Below, in pieces: positions 53,992-62,595 of a stretch of DNA of 64,000 bases; position 1 is the stretch's first letter, and every line of letters starts with the position of its first letter. The stretch lies in contig NZ_CP134223.1 of the NCBI RefSeq assembly GCF_031599675.1, positions 5,146,001 to 5,210,000 on the forward strand, read 5' to 3'. The DNA comes from Paenibacillus pedocola. GTDB taxonomy: Bacteria > Bacillota > Bacilli > Paenibacillales > Paenibacillaceae. A program made the position numbers and the translations under genes. The notes below the pieces were generated by a model that worked only from the letters and a program-made list of their open reading frames with translations, made no database searches and was not told where the DNA came from.

Positions 53992-55551
53992 TTACCGCAC
54001 CAAATCATAGTTGAAGCCGGAATTGTTGCGGTCCAGTTCATCCAGAACGGTATTAACGATCTGACTGAGCAGATTCAACGCACCCTGGTATCCGAGGATC
54101 GGATAACGGTGCATATGATGACGGTCAAAGATCGGGAACCCTACACGGATCAGCGGAACCACCGCATCCTTGGCTGCGAATTTCAGATGCGAGCTGCCGA
54201 TAGCCAGATCCACCGGGTCCGTCAGCAGCAGCGAGCGCATATGCCACAGGTCATTTCCGACATATACCGTAGCTTCTGAGCCGTAAGGACTCGAGGCCAG
54301 CAGCGCTTCGGCCTCTTCCTTGAATTTCACATCATTGAAATCCACATCACCGTTTGAGCAGACGATATGCACAGGCTCCATGCCTACTTCCATACAGAAT
54401 CCGATAAGTCCGATCAGCAGGTCCGGATCGCCCACCAGTGCTACCCGCTTGCCGTGGAGATACGGATGGCTGTCGGTAAGTGCATCCACTACCCGGCCGC
54501 GCTCTTCCAGAAGCGAAGCCGGAATCGGCAGGCCTGTCAGTTCACTAATCGCTTCCAGCAGCTTGTCGGTTCCGGCAATGCCTAGTGGTGTAGACAGTGC
54601 GGAGACTTGCTGCTTCCAGGTTTCACTGATAAAGTCCTGGGTTTTCTTCAGCGTGTACTTCTGAAGGGACAGTGTGCCAAGTGCGTTCGCTGCCAAAGGA
54701 ACATCCGCCAGCTTCGTTCCGCCATAGTAGTATTCGTACTCACCGGTAGCCGGCGAGTCATAGTTGCCGCTGTGATCACCGAGGAGCGTATACTTGGTAT
54801 CAAAAGCATCCAGAATTTTGCGGATCTCCGTAAAGTTGCCGGTGTAAGGCTCAAATCCGAGCATCACGTTCAGCTTCTCTCCCGTTTCTTCACCGCTGCC
54901 CGGGGCTGCCTTCAGGCCGGAACGTTCATACAGATAACTCAAGATGCCTTTCAGCATCGAATCATAGCCTGTAATATGCGAACCGACGAAGCTCGGCGTA
55001 TTGCAGAACGCAACCGGGAAATCTTCGGAGATTACGCCTTTTTGGCGGGCATTCCCGATAAAGGAGGACAGGTCATCCCCGATAACCTCAGCCATACAAG
55101 TGGTACAGAGTGCAACCATCTCCGGTTTGTAAAGTGCGATACTGTTCTCCAGACCGTCGATCAGATTGCTCATGCCGCCGAATACGGCTGCATCCTCGGT
55201 CATGGAAGATGAAACGGCCGGTGTAGGCTCTTTAAAATGGCGGCTCAAATGGCTGCGGAAATACGAGTTGCAGCCTTGCGAGCCGTGAACGAAGGGCAGG
55301 GTTTTCTCGAAGCCAAGCGCCGCCATAATCGAGCCAAGCGGCTGGCACGCCTTATGAGGATTAATGACAACCGCCTTACGGTTAAAGTTCTTCTCCATAT
55401 ACTCTGCAGATTGGGAGTAAGCGAGCGCTTCTGCGGTTTCCTGCTCACTGCAGGGCGCTTCGAATTGCTGCTTGTTCAGCCGCTGCTCCACGAACCGGTG
55501 TTCCGAGAACAGAGTGTTGTAATCCGGAATGTCCAGTCTGTCCTTACTCAT
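53992..55551 (-). CDS. nifK: Nitrogenase MoFe protein beta subunit NifK
   Basis: A 519-residue beta subunit of the alpha2beta2 MoFe protein, sharing the P-cluster with NifD. P-cluster cysteines are in KACQPLGSIMAALGFE (about residue 65), GSQGCNSYF (about 90) and LCTTCMAEVIGDD (about 150). ATG 55551 with AGAGGAGG is preferred; it overlaps the nifD stop by four bases (ATGA), ensuring balanced synthesis. Confidence 0.96.
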   Translation of the reverse strand: MSKDRLDIPDYNTLFSEHRFVEQRLNKQQFEAPCSEQETAEALAYSQSAEYMEKNFNRKAVVINPHKACQPLGSIMAALGFEKTLPFVHGSQGCNSYFRSHLSRHFKEPTPAVSSSMTEDAAVFGGMSNLIDGLENSIALYKPEMVALCTTCMAEVIGDDLSSFIGNARQKGVISEDFPVAFCNTPSFVGSHITGYDSMLKGILSYLYERSGLKAAPGSGEETGEKLNVMLGFEPYTGNFTEIRKILDAFDTKYTLLGDHSGNYDSPATGEYEYYYGGTKLADVPLAANALGTLSLQKYTLKKTQDFISETWKQQVSALSTPLGIAGTDKLLEAISELTGLPIPASLLEERGRVVDALTDSHPYLHGKRVALVGDPDLLIGLIGFCMEVGMEPVHIVCSNGDVDFNDVKFKEEAEALLASSPYGSEATVYVGNDLWHMRSLLLTDPVDLAIGSSHLKFAAKDAVVPLIRVGFPIFDRHHMHRYPILGYQGALNLLSQIVNTVLDELDRNNSGFNYDLVR

Positions 55552-57005
55552 ATGCTCGCCTCCTCTTTTTGGACGGTTTCCTTCTTCTTGATCAGATTCC
55601 ATACCGGGCTGTTTACAGTCATATCCATGTCCTTGGCAAAAATCTTAAACCCGTCGAAGCCATGGTAAGGACCGCTGTAATCCCAGGAGTGCATCTGGCG
55701 GAACGGAACACCCATTTTGTGATACACGTATTTTTCTTTAACACCCGAACCTACCAGATCGACATTCATTTTCTGGGCGAGCTCTTCCAGCTCGTAGGCG
55801 GTCGGATCATCCATAATGATCGTCCCTTCCTTCATCATCGGGAAGGTCTTCTCATAATCGTCTTTATGGGCAAATTCGTAACCGGAAGCCACGATGTCCA
55901 TACCGAGATCCTCATAAGCGCCGATTGTGTGGCGGGAACGCAGACCGCCGATCATCAGGAGCACTTTTTTATTTTCAAGACGCGGTTTGTATTTATTGAT
56001 AATGGCATCCATTGCCGGCTTGTGCTTCGCGATCATCTTCTCGCAATTCTCCTGGATCGTTTCGTCAAACAAAGCGGCAATCGCGCGCAGGCTCTCATAC
56101 GTTTTGGAAGGTCCGAAGAAGTTGTATTCCATCCAGGGAATTCCGTAGGCCTTCTCCATATGTTCAACCATGTAGTTCATGGAACGGTGGCAGTGAATCA
56201 GGTTCAGCTTCGCTTTATGGGCGATTTCGAGCTCGTTCAGGGTACCGTCACCAGACCACTGGGCAATGACACGCAGGCCCATTTCTTCGAGCAGAATACG
56301 TGAAGCCCAGGCATCGCCGCCGATATTGTAGTCACCGATGATATTGACATCGTAAGGTCCGGTTTCGGCTAAGTCAGCTTTGCCCAGCACGAAATCACGG
56401 ATGGCATCATTGGCGATATGGTGGCCCAGCGATTGGCTGACGCCGCGGAAACCTTCACAGCGTACCGGAACGATCGGCATTTCCAGCTCTTTGGACATTT
56501 TCTTGGACACCGCTTCAATATCATCGCCGATCAGACCGACCGGACATTCGGATTGAACCGAAATCCCTTTAGCCAGCGGGAACATTTCGGTAATTTCACG
56601 CATAATCACTTCAAGCTTTTTGTCACCGCCGAAGACGATATCCGTCTCCTGGAAATCACTTGTAACCTGCATAGCGGTAAAATTATCGATTCCCAGTGTA
56701 CCGCTCGCATAGTTGCGGCGGGTACCCCAGCTATATTGTCCGCAGCCGATAGGGCCGTGGCTGATATGAACCATATCCTTGATCGGTCCCCAGACCACAC
56801 CTTTAGAGCCTGCATATGAGCATCCGCGCGGCGTCATGACACCGGGGCGCGATTTGATATTGGACTTCAGGGCACATGTGCCGCAGGTTTGCGCTTCTTC
56901 CGTATTGATCTGGAAGTGCTTTTCCCGGTCTTTCTTCGCTTTTTTGGGGTAGGCTTCCAGCACTTCTTCAACCAGCTTCTTATTCGCTTCGATATCCAGT
57001 CCCAT
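55548..57005 (-). CDS. nifD: Nitrogenase MoFe protein alpha subunit NifD
   Basis: A 485-residue alpha subunit that holds FeMo-cofactor, the site of N2 reduction. P-cluster ligands are C62 (RGCSYAG), C88 (PIGCGQ) and the cysteine in SECPVGLIGDD (about 153). FeMo-co ligands are the cysteine in NLIHCHRSMNY (about 271) and the histidine in RQMHSWDYSG (about 438). All are present, so an active Mo-type enzyme is predicted. It lies 131 bp after nifH. Confidence 0.97.
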   Translation of the reverse strand: MGLDIEANKKLVEEVLEAYPKKAKKDREKHFQINTEEAQTCGTCALKSNIKSRPGVMTPRGCSYAGSKGVVWGPIKDMVHISHGPIGCGQYSWGTRRNYASGTLGIDNFTAMQVTSDFQETDIVFGGDKKLEVIMREITEMFPLAKGISVQSECPVGLIGDDIEAVSKKMSKELEMPIVPVRCEGFRGVSQSLGHHIANDAIRDFVLGKADLAETGPYDVNIIGDYNIGGDAWASRILLEEMGLRVIAQWSGDGTLNELEIAHKAKLNLIHCHRSMNYMVEHMEKAYGIPWMEYNFFGPSKTYESLRAIAALFDETIQENCEKMIAKHKPAMDAIINKYKPRLENKKVLLMIGGLRSRHTIGAYEDLGMDIVASGYEFAHKDDYEKTFPMMKEGTIIMDDPTAYELEELAQKMNVDLVGSGVKEKYVYHKMGVPFRQMHSWDYSGPYHGFDGFKIFAKDMDMTVNSPVWNLIKKKETVQKEEASI

Positions 57006-57074
57006 TGTTGACCCTCCTTTTCGTGGTGCAGGCCGCCTAGGCCTACATTACTTCTCATGCCACTGTGAGCCATT

Positions 57075-57110
57075 CCGGTGAACCTTCGTCTCTCCACTCC
57101 CGTTCACCGG
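57075..57110 (-). other. Hairpin between nifH and nifD
   Basis: Perfect nine-base stem CCGGTGAAC / GTTCACCGG with an 18-nt loop, 27 bp beyond the nifH stop. No T run follows. It probably stabilises nifH mRNA or attenuates read-through, giving more Fe protein than MoFe protein. Confidence 0.65.
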
Positions 57111-57136
57111 TAACTCCCGACTAACCGGTTTGCTGC

Positions 57137-58003
57137 TTATTGTCCGGAAGCCTGCAGCTTCTGGATGGCAGCTTCTTCATCTTCGATGATACCGAATTCC
57201 ATCAGCAGCTCTTCCAGCTCTTCCATGGAAATCGGGGTAGGGATGGTCAGCATTTTATTGTTCAGAATTTTCTCAGCCAGAATTTCGTATTCCTTGGCTT
57301 GCTTGTGCTCCGGATTGTACTGGGCAACGGTCATTCTGCGCAGCTCGGCATGCTGAACCACATTGTCACGCGGCACAAAGTGAATCATTTGTGTATTCAA
57401 CCGGCGGGCAAGCTCCATAATCAGCTCATCTTCACGGTCTGTGTTACGGCTGTTGCAGATCAGGCCGCCCAATCTGACACCGCCGCTGGTGGCATATTTC
57501 AGAATCCCGCGGGCAATGTTGTTGGCTGCATACATAGCCATCATTTCACCGGAACAGACGATGTAGATCTCTTGCGCTTTGTTCTCGCGGATCGGCATAG
57601 CGAAACCGCCGCATACAACGTCGCCGAGTACGTCATAGGATACGAAATCCAGATCGGTATAAGCACCTTCCTGCTCCAGGAAGTTGATGGCGGTAATGAT
57701 ACCGCGTCCTGCGCAGCCTACGCCCGGTTCAGGTCCGCCGCACTCTACATTGATGATGTCGCCAAACCCGGTTTGCAGCACATCATCCAGTTCCAGATCC
57801 TCTACCGAGCCAAGCTCTGCAGCCAGATGAAGCACGGTTTGTTGAGCTTTAGTATTCAGGATCAGGCGGGTGGAGTCTGCTTTCGGGTCGCAGCCAACGA
57901 TCATAATGCGTTGTCCGAACTTTGTAGCTAACTGAGCCAGGGTGTTTTGTGAAGTTGTCGATTTACCGATACCGCCTTTACCGTAGAAAGCTATTTGTCT
58001 CAT
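57137..58003 (-). CDS. nifH: Nitrogenase Fe protein NifH
   Basis: A 288-residue dimeric ATP-dependent reductase delivering electrons to NifDK, also used in FeMo-co maturation. The P-loop GKGGIGKS is at residues 8-15. The [4Fe-4S] ligands are C97 and C131, and R100 is the residue ADP-ribosylated in organisms that have DraT. Switch II includes DVLGDVVCGGFAMP. The ATG at 58003 follows AAGGGATGATG, six bases after the nifB stop. Confidence 0.97.
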   Translation of the reverse strand: MRQIAFYGKGGIGKSTTSQNTLAQLATKFGQRIMIVGCDPKADSTRLILNTKAQQTVLHLAAELGSVEDLELDDVLQTGFGDIINVECGGPEPGVGCAGRGIITAINFLEQEGAYTDLDFVSYDVLGDVVCGGFAMPIRENKAQEIYIVCSGEMMAMYAANNIARGILKYATSGGVRLGGLICNSRNTDREDELIMELARRLNTQMIHFVPRDNVVQHAELRRMTVAQYNPEHKQAKEYEILAEKILNNKMLTIPTPISMEELEELLMEFGIIEDEEAAIQKLQASGQ

Positions 58004-58009
58004 AATTCA

Positions 58010-59386
58010 TCATCCCTTCGAAATGTTTATATTTTCAAAATATGAGCTGTACTTCACGCTTTCGAGAATGGCTTCCTGTATCCCGCCTTTGCGGACTAGC
58101 GGCAATACACCGATTTTGTTCAGGCTGGCCCGGGGGCCGTCTCCGATACCGGAGCAGAGAAGTATACGGCAGTCATTTAAAATGGTTATGATTTCCTGCA
58201 GCGTAGCAGCTTTGTCGCCGTTGCAATCCGCTTTGCCGTGACAATAAGCTTGGATCTTGCGGACACCGACCAGCCTGACATCAGCTCCGTCAGTATCATA
58301 AATCAGGAACTCTGTCGCATGGCCGAAATGCTGATTGACCTTGTCGCCGCCTCTGGTGGCCACTGCAACTCTTGTTCTCGGTGTTTCCTCCCATCGCCCT
58401 TTGGCTCTGGCCTGCTTGGCGCTGACACGTTCGCGGATCTTGGAATCCAGATCACTCTGGAACTGTGCGCGTGCCTCCTGATTGATCACCGGATCGGCTT
58501 CCATCGCCTCCAGCGGAAAGTCCTGGTTGCGGTCCTGGCCCAGCAGTCCGATGGCATCGGCCCGGCATTGCCGGCAGTGGCGCATGACCTTCATTCCGTC
58601 ACGCCCCAGCAGCTCCTGCAGATTGTGCAATTCCTTCGGACGGGGCGCTTTGCGGCCGTCCATTTCATACTGGCTGCCCGGTGCGATAATCAGCGGTGTT
58701 ACGTTATGCAGTGTGGCCCCGAGCTCTTTTACTCTTTTGGACACTGCAGGAAGATGATGATCGTTGACCCCCGGAATCATGATGGAGTTGACCTTGACGA
58801 GAATCCCCAGCTTCGCCAGCATCTCAAGCCCTGCCAGCTGACGGCTGATCAGCAGCTCCGCCGCCTCCCTTCCTTCGTACCGCACCCCTTCATCAAACAC
58901 CCAGGGATAAATTTCACGGCCGATATCAGGATCAATGGCGTTAATCGTGATGGTAACATGACGGATGCCAAGCTCTACAATCTCATCCACATGCCTGTAA
59001 AGCGTTAGTCCATTCGTGCTGAGGCATAGGCTGACGTCAGGTACATGCCGCTTCACCCTTGCGAAGGTGTCGAAGGTCTGCTCCGGATTCGCCAGCGGAT
59101 CGCCGGGACCGGCTACACCAACCACCGACAGCTGCATGAGCTGCGCCGCAACGCCTTTCACCTTGCGTTCTGCCTGCTCCGGCGACAGCACCTCACTGAC
59201 CACGCCCGGCCTGCTCTCGTTGACACAGTCGAATTTGCGGTTGCAGTAATTGCACTGGATGTTACAGGCGGGAGCAACCGGGATGTGCATCCTGGCATAG
59301 AACCGGTGGGCTTCCTCGCTGTAGCAAGGGTGCCGGCTGATCTCCTCCTCAGCTTCCTTTGATAGACACGACGACGGCTGCATCAT
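58010..59386 (-). CDS. nifB: FeMo-cofactor biosynthesis radical SAM protein NifB
   Basis: A 458-residue protein that fuses two 4Fe-4S clusters with a SAM-derived carbide to make NifB-co. The radical SAM motif C41-x3-C45-x2-C48 is in ACNIQCNYCNR. A C-terminal NifX-like domain occupies about residues 335-445 (TRVAVATRGGDKVNQHFGHA). It is the first gene of the operon; ATGATG start behind TAGGAGGTGGG. Confidence 0.96.
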   Translation of the reverse strand: MMQPSSCLSKEAEEEISRHPCYSEEAHRFYARMHIPVAPACNIQCNYCNRKFDCVNESRPGVVSEVLSPEQAERKVKGVAAQLMQLSVVGVAGPGDPLANPEQTFDTFARVKRHVPDVSLCLSTNGLTLYRHVDEIVELGIRHVTITINAIDPDIGREIYPWVFDEGVRYEGREAAELLISRQLAGLEMLAKLGILVKVNSIMIPGVNDHHLPAVSKRVKELGATLHNVTPLIIAPGSQYEMDGRKAPRPKELHNLQELLGRDGMKVMRHCRQCRADAIGLLGQDRNQDFPLEAMEADPVINQEARAQFQSDLDSKIRERVSAKQARAKGRWEETPRTRVAVATRGGDKVNQHFGHATEFLIYDTDGADVRLVGVRKIQAYCHGKADCNGDKAATLQEIITILNDCRILLCSGIGDGPRASLNKIGVLPLVRKGGIQEAILESVKYSSYFENINISKG

Positions 59387-59440
59387 TTCCCACCTCCTAA
59401 AAGTTTTACGGAGCTTAACTTCTTTTGAAAACTCTTCGCA

Positions 59441-59543
59441 GTAAAACTCGCTTCGGAAGCATACGCTTAGTTTTACTAGCGTTACTTCACTGATTCAGCT
59501 TCGGTAAAACTCGCTTCGGAAGCATACGCTTAGTTTTACTAGC
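59441..59543. repeat. Two 40-bp direct repeats in the nif leader
   Basis: 59441-59480 and 59504-59543 are identical 40-bp units (GTAAAACTCGCTTCGGAAGC, then ATACGCTTAGTTTTACTAGC), 63 bp apart. Each can fold as GTAAAACT/AGTTTTAC with an inner GCTTC-GG-AAGC hairpin. They lie within the untranslated leader between the nif promoter and nifB. Confidence 0.9.
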
Positions 59544-59597
59544 CTCCGCTTTCCTGAATCGACTACACGACAGTTGAGCTAAGGGTAATCTCGCTTG

Positions 59598-59614
59598 TGT
59601 TAGTTTATCTAACA
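59598..59614. promoter_or_regulatory. GlnR-type site II in the nif leader
   Basis: TGTTAGTTTATCTAACA matches the GlnR/TnrA consensus TGTNA-N7-TNACA exactly. It lies about 25-41 bases downstream of the predicted transcript start, a position suited to repression under nitrogen excess, as described for Paenibacillus nif operons. Confidence 0.8.
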
Positions 59615-59645
59615 ACAACCTCGCTTGACCGCTTGAATTACTTTC

Positions 59646-59674
59646 ATCATATTTTCAACACCCGGCATCGTCAA
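59646..59674 (-). promoter_or_regulatory. SigA-type promoter of the nif operon
   Basis: On the minus strand TTGACG (59674-59669), an exact 17-bp spacer and TATGAT (59651-59646). Predicted start near 59639, giving a leader of about 250 nt. No sigma-54 (-24/-12) promoter was found. Confidence 0.82.
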
Positions 59675-59733
59675 TTACATCCAAGCATAAAAAGCCCTTA
59701 ATTTCCTCATGTTTGCAGTATCGCCATATCGTA

Positions 59734-59750
59734 TGTTAACTTTCATAACC
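59734..59750. promoter_or_regulatory. GlnR-type site I upstream of the nif promoter
   Basis: TGTTAACTTTCATAACC differs from TGTNA-N7-TNACA only at the last base. Centred about 103 bp upstream of the predicted transcript start, it fits the activating GlnR site of the Paenibacillus nif model. It lies between the divergent nif and terC promoters. Confidence 0.65.
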
Positions 59751-59814
59751 TATATGTATCATGTTTCCGTTTCCATTTAGTCCACTCTTCAACTGATATT
59801 TATTCTCATATCCA

Positions 59815-59843
59815 TTGACAATCGCCCGTTGCTCATATATGAT
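59815..59843 (+). promoter_or_regulatory. SigA-type promoter of terC
   Basis: TTGACA (59815-59820), a 17-bp spacer and TATGAT (59838-59843). Transcript start near 59850, leading into the manganese riboswitch. Confidence 0.82.
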
Positions 59844-59882
59844 ACTTCTAAGTCAATAACACAACTTATAAAATTTAATATA

Positions 59883-60142
59883 TCCCGTAAAGGGGAGTAG
59901 CTGTTCGAGCAGATACCGGTTGCCGTCTTCTTATGAAGATGTGTGCGTTTCTGTGAGAAATATAAGATTGTAGTATAGGTGAGAGACCTGTACTTGCTTA
60001 TATATCAGATAAAGTCGTCAGTACGAGAATATGAGGATATTCTCCGGCTCTATCGGCAATGAATTATTGTTAGCGAGACCTTTACCAATCAGGTTAGACC
60101 TTTATTCCAAAGGCTGATCTGTTTGGTAAAGGTCTTTTTTAT
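59883..60142 (+). ncRNA. yybP-ykoY manganese riboswitch with terminator
   Basis: The conserved core GGGGAGTAGCTG is at 59892-59903 and the second conserved element GCGAGACC at about 60073-60080. The expression platform is a terminator with arms AGACCTTTACCAA (60077-60089) and TTGGTAAAGGTCT (60123-60135) followed by T6. This class senses Mn2+ and turns on downstream exporters, which agrees with the terC gene that follows. Confidence 0.9.
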
Positions 60143-60217
60143 ATATATTTTGGTCAAAATAAGGTACTGTAGGTATTTTTTTGATGATATTTACATCCAA
60201 ATGAGGAGGAAACAGCA

Positions 60218-61045
60218 ATGGATTGGGGATTATTATTGGAATACGGATGGGTATTGCTCGTTCTCGTAGCACTGGAAGGGCTGCTCGCCGCAGATAACGC
60301 ACTCGTACTGGCAATTATGGTAAAACATCTTCCTGATGAGGAGCGTAAAAAAGCACTGTTTTATGGATTGGCCGGGGCGTTTGTCTTCAGATTCGGGTCG
60401 CTTTTTGTCATCTCTTATCTGGTGGACATCTGGCAGGTACAAGCCATTGGCGCAATTTATCTGCTGTTTATAGCGGGGAATCACATTTTCCGGAAAGTGC
60501 TGTTTAAGAAGCCAGTTACGGATGAAGCCAATGAGAGCGGCACTTCTGAAGCCGTCGATAAAAAGAAGTCCAGCTTCTGGTTCACTGTTCTGAAGGTAGA
60601 AGTAGCAGACATTGCATTTGCGGTCGATTCGATCCTGGCGGCAGTAGCCCTTGCGGTTGCGCTTCCGGCCAGCGGTATCCGCAACATCGGCGGACTCGAC
60701 GGCGGACAGTTCCTGGTTATTTTTGCCGGCGGCTTCATCGGTCTGGTAATTATGCGGTTCGCGGCTTCCTTCTTCGTCAAGCTGTTGCATTCCCGTCCCG
60801 GTCTTGAAGTGGCTGCATTCTTCATCGTCGGCTGGGTCGGCGTTAAGCTGGCTGTTATTACACTGGCTCACCCCTCCCTGGGTGTTTTGTCCGAGGAATT
60901 CGCCCACAGCACCTGGTGGAAAGCAACCTTCTATGTCGTGCTTGTTATCATCGCAGCTACAGGCTGGTTCATGAGTAACCACAAAGTTGAAGAGCATGAA
61001 GGCGAGAATCCGGTTAAAGAGGTTGATCAACAGCTTGGCAAATAA
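60218..61045 (+). CDS. TerC-family membrane protein, probable Mn exporter
   Basis: A 275-residue integral membrane protein with about seven helices. The TerC signature ALEGLLAADNALVLAIMVKH (residues about 17-36) carries the conserved acidic metal-binding residue, and a second acidic element EVADIAFAVDSI lies at about 128-140. TerC proteins such as YkoY/YceF types export Mn2+ and help metallate secreted proteins. It is controlled by the manganese riboswitch directly upstream; the start follows GAGGAGG. Confidence 0.92.
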   Translation: MDWGLLLEYGWVLLVLVALEGLLAADNALVLAIMVKHLPDEERKKALFYGLAGAFVFRFGSLFVISYLVDIWQVQAIGAIYLLFIAGNHIFRKVLFKKPVTDEANESGTSEAVDKKKSSFWFTVLKVEVADIAFAVDSILAAVALAVALPASGIRNIGGLDGGQFLVIFAGGFIGLVIMRFAASFFVKLLHSRPGLEVAAFFIVGWVGVKLAVITLAHPSLGVLSEEFAHSTWWKATFYVVLVIIAATGWFMSNHKVEEHEGENPVKEVDQQLGK

Positions 61046-61063
61046 AAAAATATCCCGTTAAAA

Positions 61064-61113
61064 CAATAACCCGGAAGATACACACCAGCACAGGTGTAAT
61101 CTTCCGGGTTATT
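61064..61113. terminator. Bidirectional terminator between terC and GH43
   Basis: Perfect 15-bp stem AATAACCCGGAAGAT / ATCTTCCGGGTTATT with a further ACACC/GGTGT inner pair. T-rich sequence on the plus side, T run on the minus side. Confidence 0.88.
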
Positions 61114-61116
61114 TGC

Positions 61117-62085
61117 TTACCGCTTCAATTGGCTGTCCTTGACCGGCACTCCGAAATCCGGAGTGCCGTCCGGGTTCCAGCGGAAGACCTGGGCCCGCGT
61201 ATGGCGGTTCGGATCATACAGCGGATCGCCGGTAATCTCCTTATAGTTCCGGGCATGGTAGATAAGCACATCTTCCCCGTGCTCATTGACGGTAAAGCTG
61301 TTATGCCCCGGCCCGTATTGCCCGTTCTCCTCGGATGTGCAGAATACCGGCTCCGGTGATTTGGACCAGGATGCTGCATCCAGAAGATCGCTGTCTTCAT
61401 CGGCTGCCAGCAGCCCCATACAATAATTGTAATCGGTAGCGCTGGCCGAGTAGCTGATAAAGATCCGCCCGTTACGCTTGATGACCGCAGCCCCTTCATT
61501 GACGCTGAAGCCGATAACCTCCCAGGGATACTGCGGAGTGGAAATCATCGTCTGCTTCCCCTGCAAGGTCCACGGATTGCTCATTTCAGAAATATAGAGA
61601 TTAGAATTCCCCGGAATCTCCGGATCCTTCTGCGCCCAGACATAATACAATACACCCTTGTGCTGAAAGGTTGTCGCATCCAGCGCGAACGATTCCCACG
61701 CAGTTTTCACTTGGCCCTTCTCAGTCCATTCGCCTTCCAGCGGGTTCACAGCATCGTTCTCCAGCACATACATGCGGTGATCGAACAGCCCTTCATTCGT
61801 CTCCGTTGTATGCGCTGCAGCAAAGTAAATATACCATTTGCCGGAGATGTAATGAATTTCGGGCGCCCAAATATTGGCGCTAAGCATCCCGGTCTCATAC
61901 TTACGCCAGGCTACTGCCGGCACCGCATCAGGCAATCCCTCAAGCGTCAGCGATCTTCTTACCTCAATCCGGTCATACTCCGGTACCGAAGCCGTGAAAT
62001 AATAATAACCGTCTGAATGTTTATACACCCAAGGATCAGCGCGTTGCTCTACCAGCGGATTGACATACTCTTGGTTCCTAGGCAT
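61117..62085 (-). CDS. Glycoside hydrolase family 43 protein
   Basis: A 322-residue five-bladed beta-propeller hydrolase without signal peptide, so cytoplasmic. The catalytic base aspartate is in QRADPWVYKHSDGYYYF (about residue 17); the acid and pKa-modulating residues fall in SFALDATTFQ and WEVIGFSVNEGAAVI. The likely substrates are alpha-L-arabinofuranosides or beta-xylosides. It is divergent from a GH127 beta-L-arabinofuranosidase, favouring arabino-oligosaccharide use. ATG 62085 follows AAAGGAGAA. Confidence 0.88.
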   Translation of the reverse strand: MPRNQEYVNPLVEQRADPWVYKHSDGYYYFTASVPEYDRIEVRRSLTLEGLPDAVPAVAWRKYETGMLSANIWAPEIHYISGKWYIYFAAAHTTETNEGLFDHRMYVLENDAVNPLEGEWTEKGQVKTAWESFALDATTFQHKGVLYYVWAQKDPEIPGNSNLYISEMSNPWTLQGKQTMISTPQYPWEVIGFSVNEGAAVIKRNGRIFISYSASATDYNYCMGLLAADEDSDLLDAASWSKSPEPVFCTSEENGQYGPGHNSFTVNEHGEDVLIYHARNYKEITGDPLYDPNRHTRAQVFRWNPDGTPDFGVPVKDSQLKR

Positions 62086-62595
62086 GATCAGTTCTCCTTT
62101 TCAATAGCGGCTCTTAAGCTTGCCTCTGTTTCCGTCCTCAAGGTATCATAACGTTTATTTCTTGTAAATATAAATTTATTAATAATTTTATAAACACAAT
62201 CTAAATACCGACTAATCATTAGTCTTTTAAGTCGAAAAAAACTCTAAAAAAGGGCCCGTTATAGAATATATGAGTTATTGTTTTATATATGAATGAAATA
62301 TATTAAATAAATGTATATAAATATCAGGTTTCACTCAAACGGCTTAATCAACTTCCCCTTAACCATACCAATGACAGCGATCTGACTTTTTTACATTCAC
62401 ATTTCTCTGGTTCAGTATACCTATTCCCCTGCAGCCTGTCCCCGGATTATGGATAATTCTAACCTTTTCACACAAATTCGAACGTTGCACTATTTACCAC
62501 TGATCGTATGAAAATATAAGCTAAGTTATGAGCATGAAGGCTTGTCTGCTAAGCAGACTGTCAGCCCTATAATTCAACAGGCAGGAGCTAAAATA
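62086..62595. other. AT-rich divergent intergenic region GH43/GH127
   Basis: About 510 bp, strongly A/T-rich. It contains the palindrome GACTAATCATTAGTC at 62210-62224, a possible operator. I see no gene and no confident RNA element. Confidence 0.5.

Noticed and set aside
59640..59760. Sigma-54/NifA-type nif promoter
   Set aside because: No GG-N10-GC element at -24/-12 and no TGT-N10-ACA activator site; a SigA promoter with GlnR-like sites explains the region.
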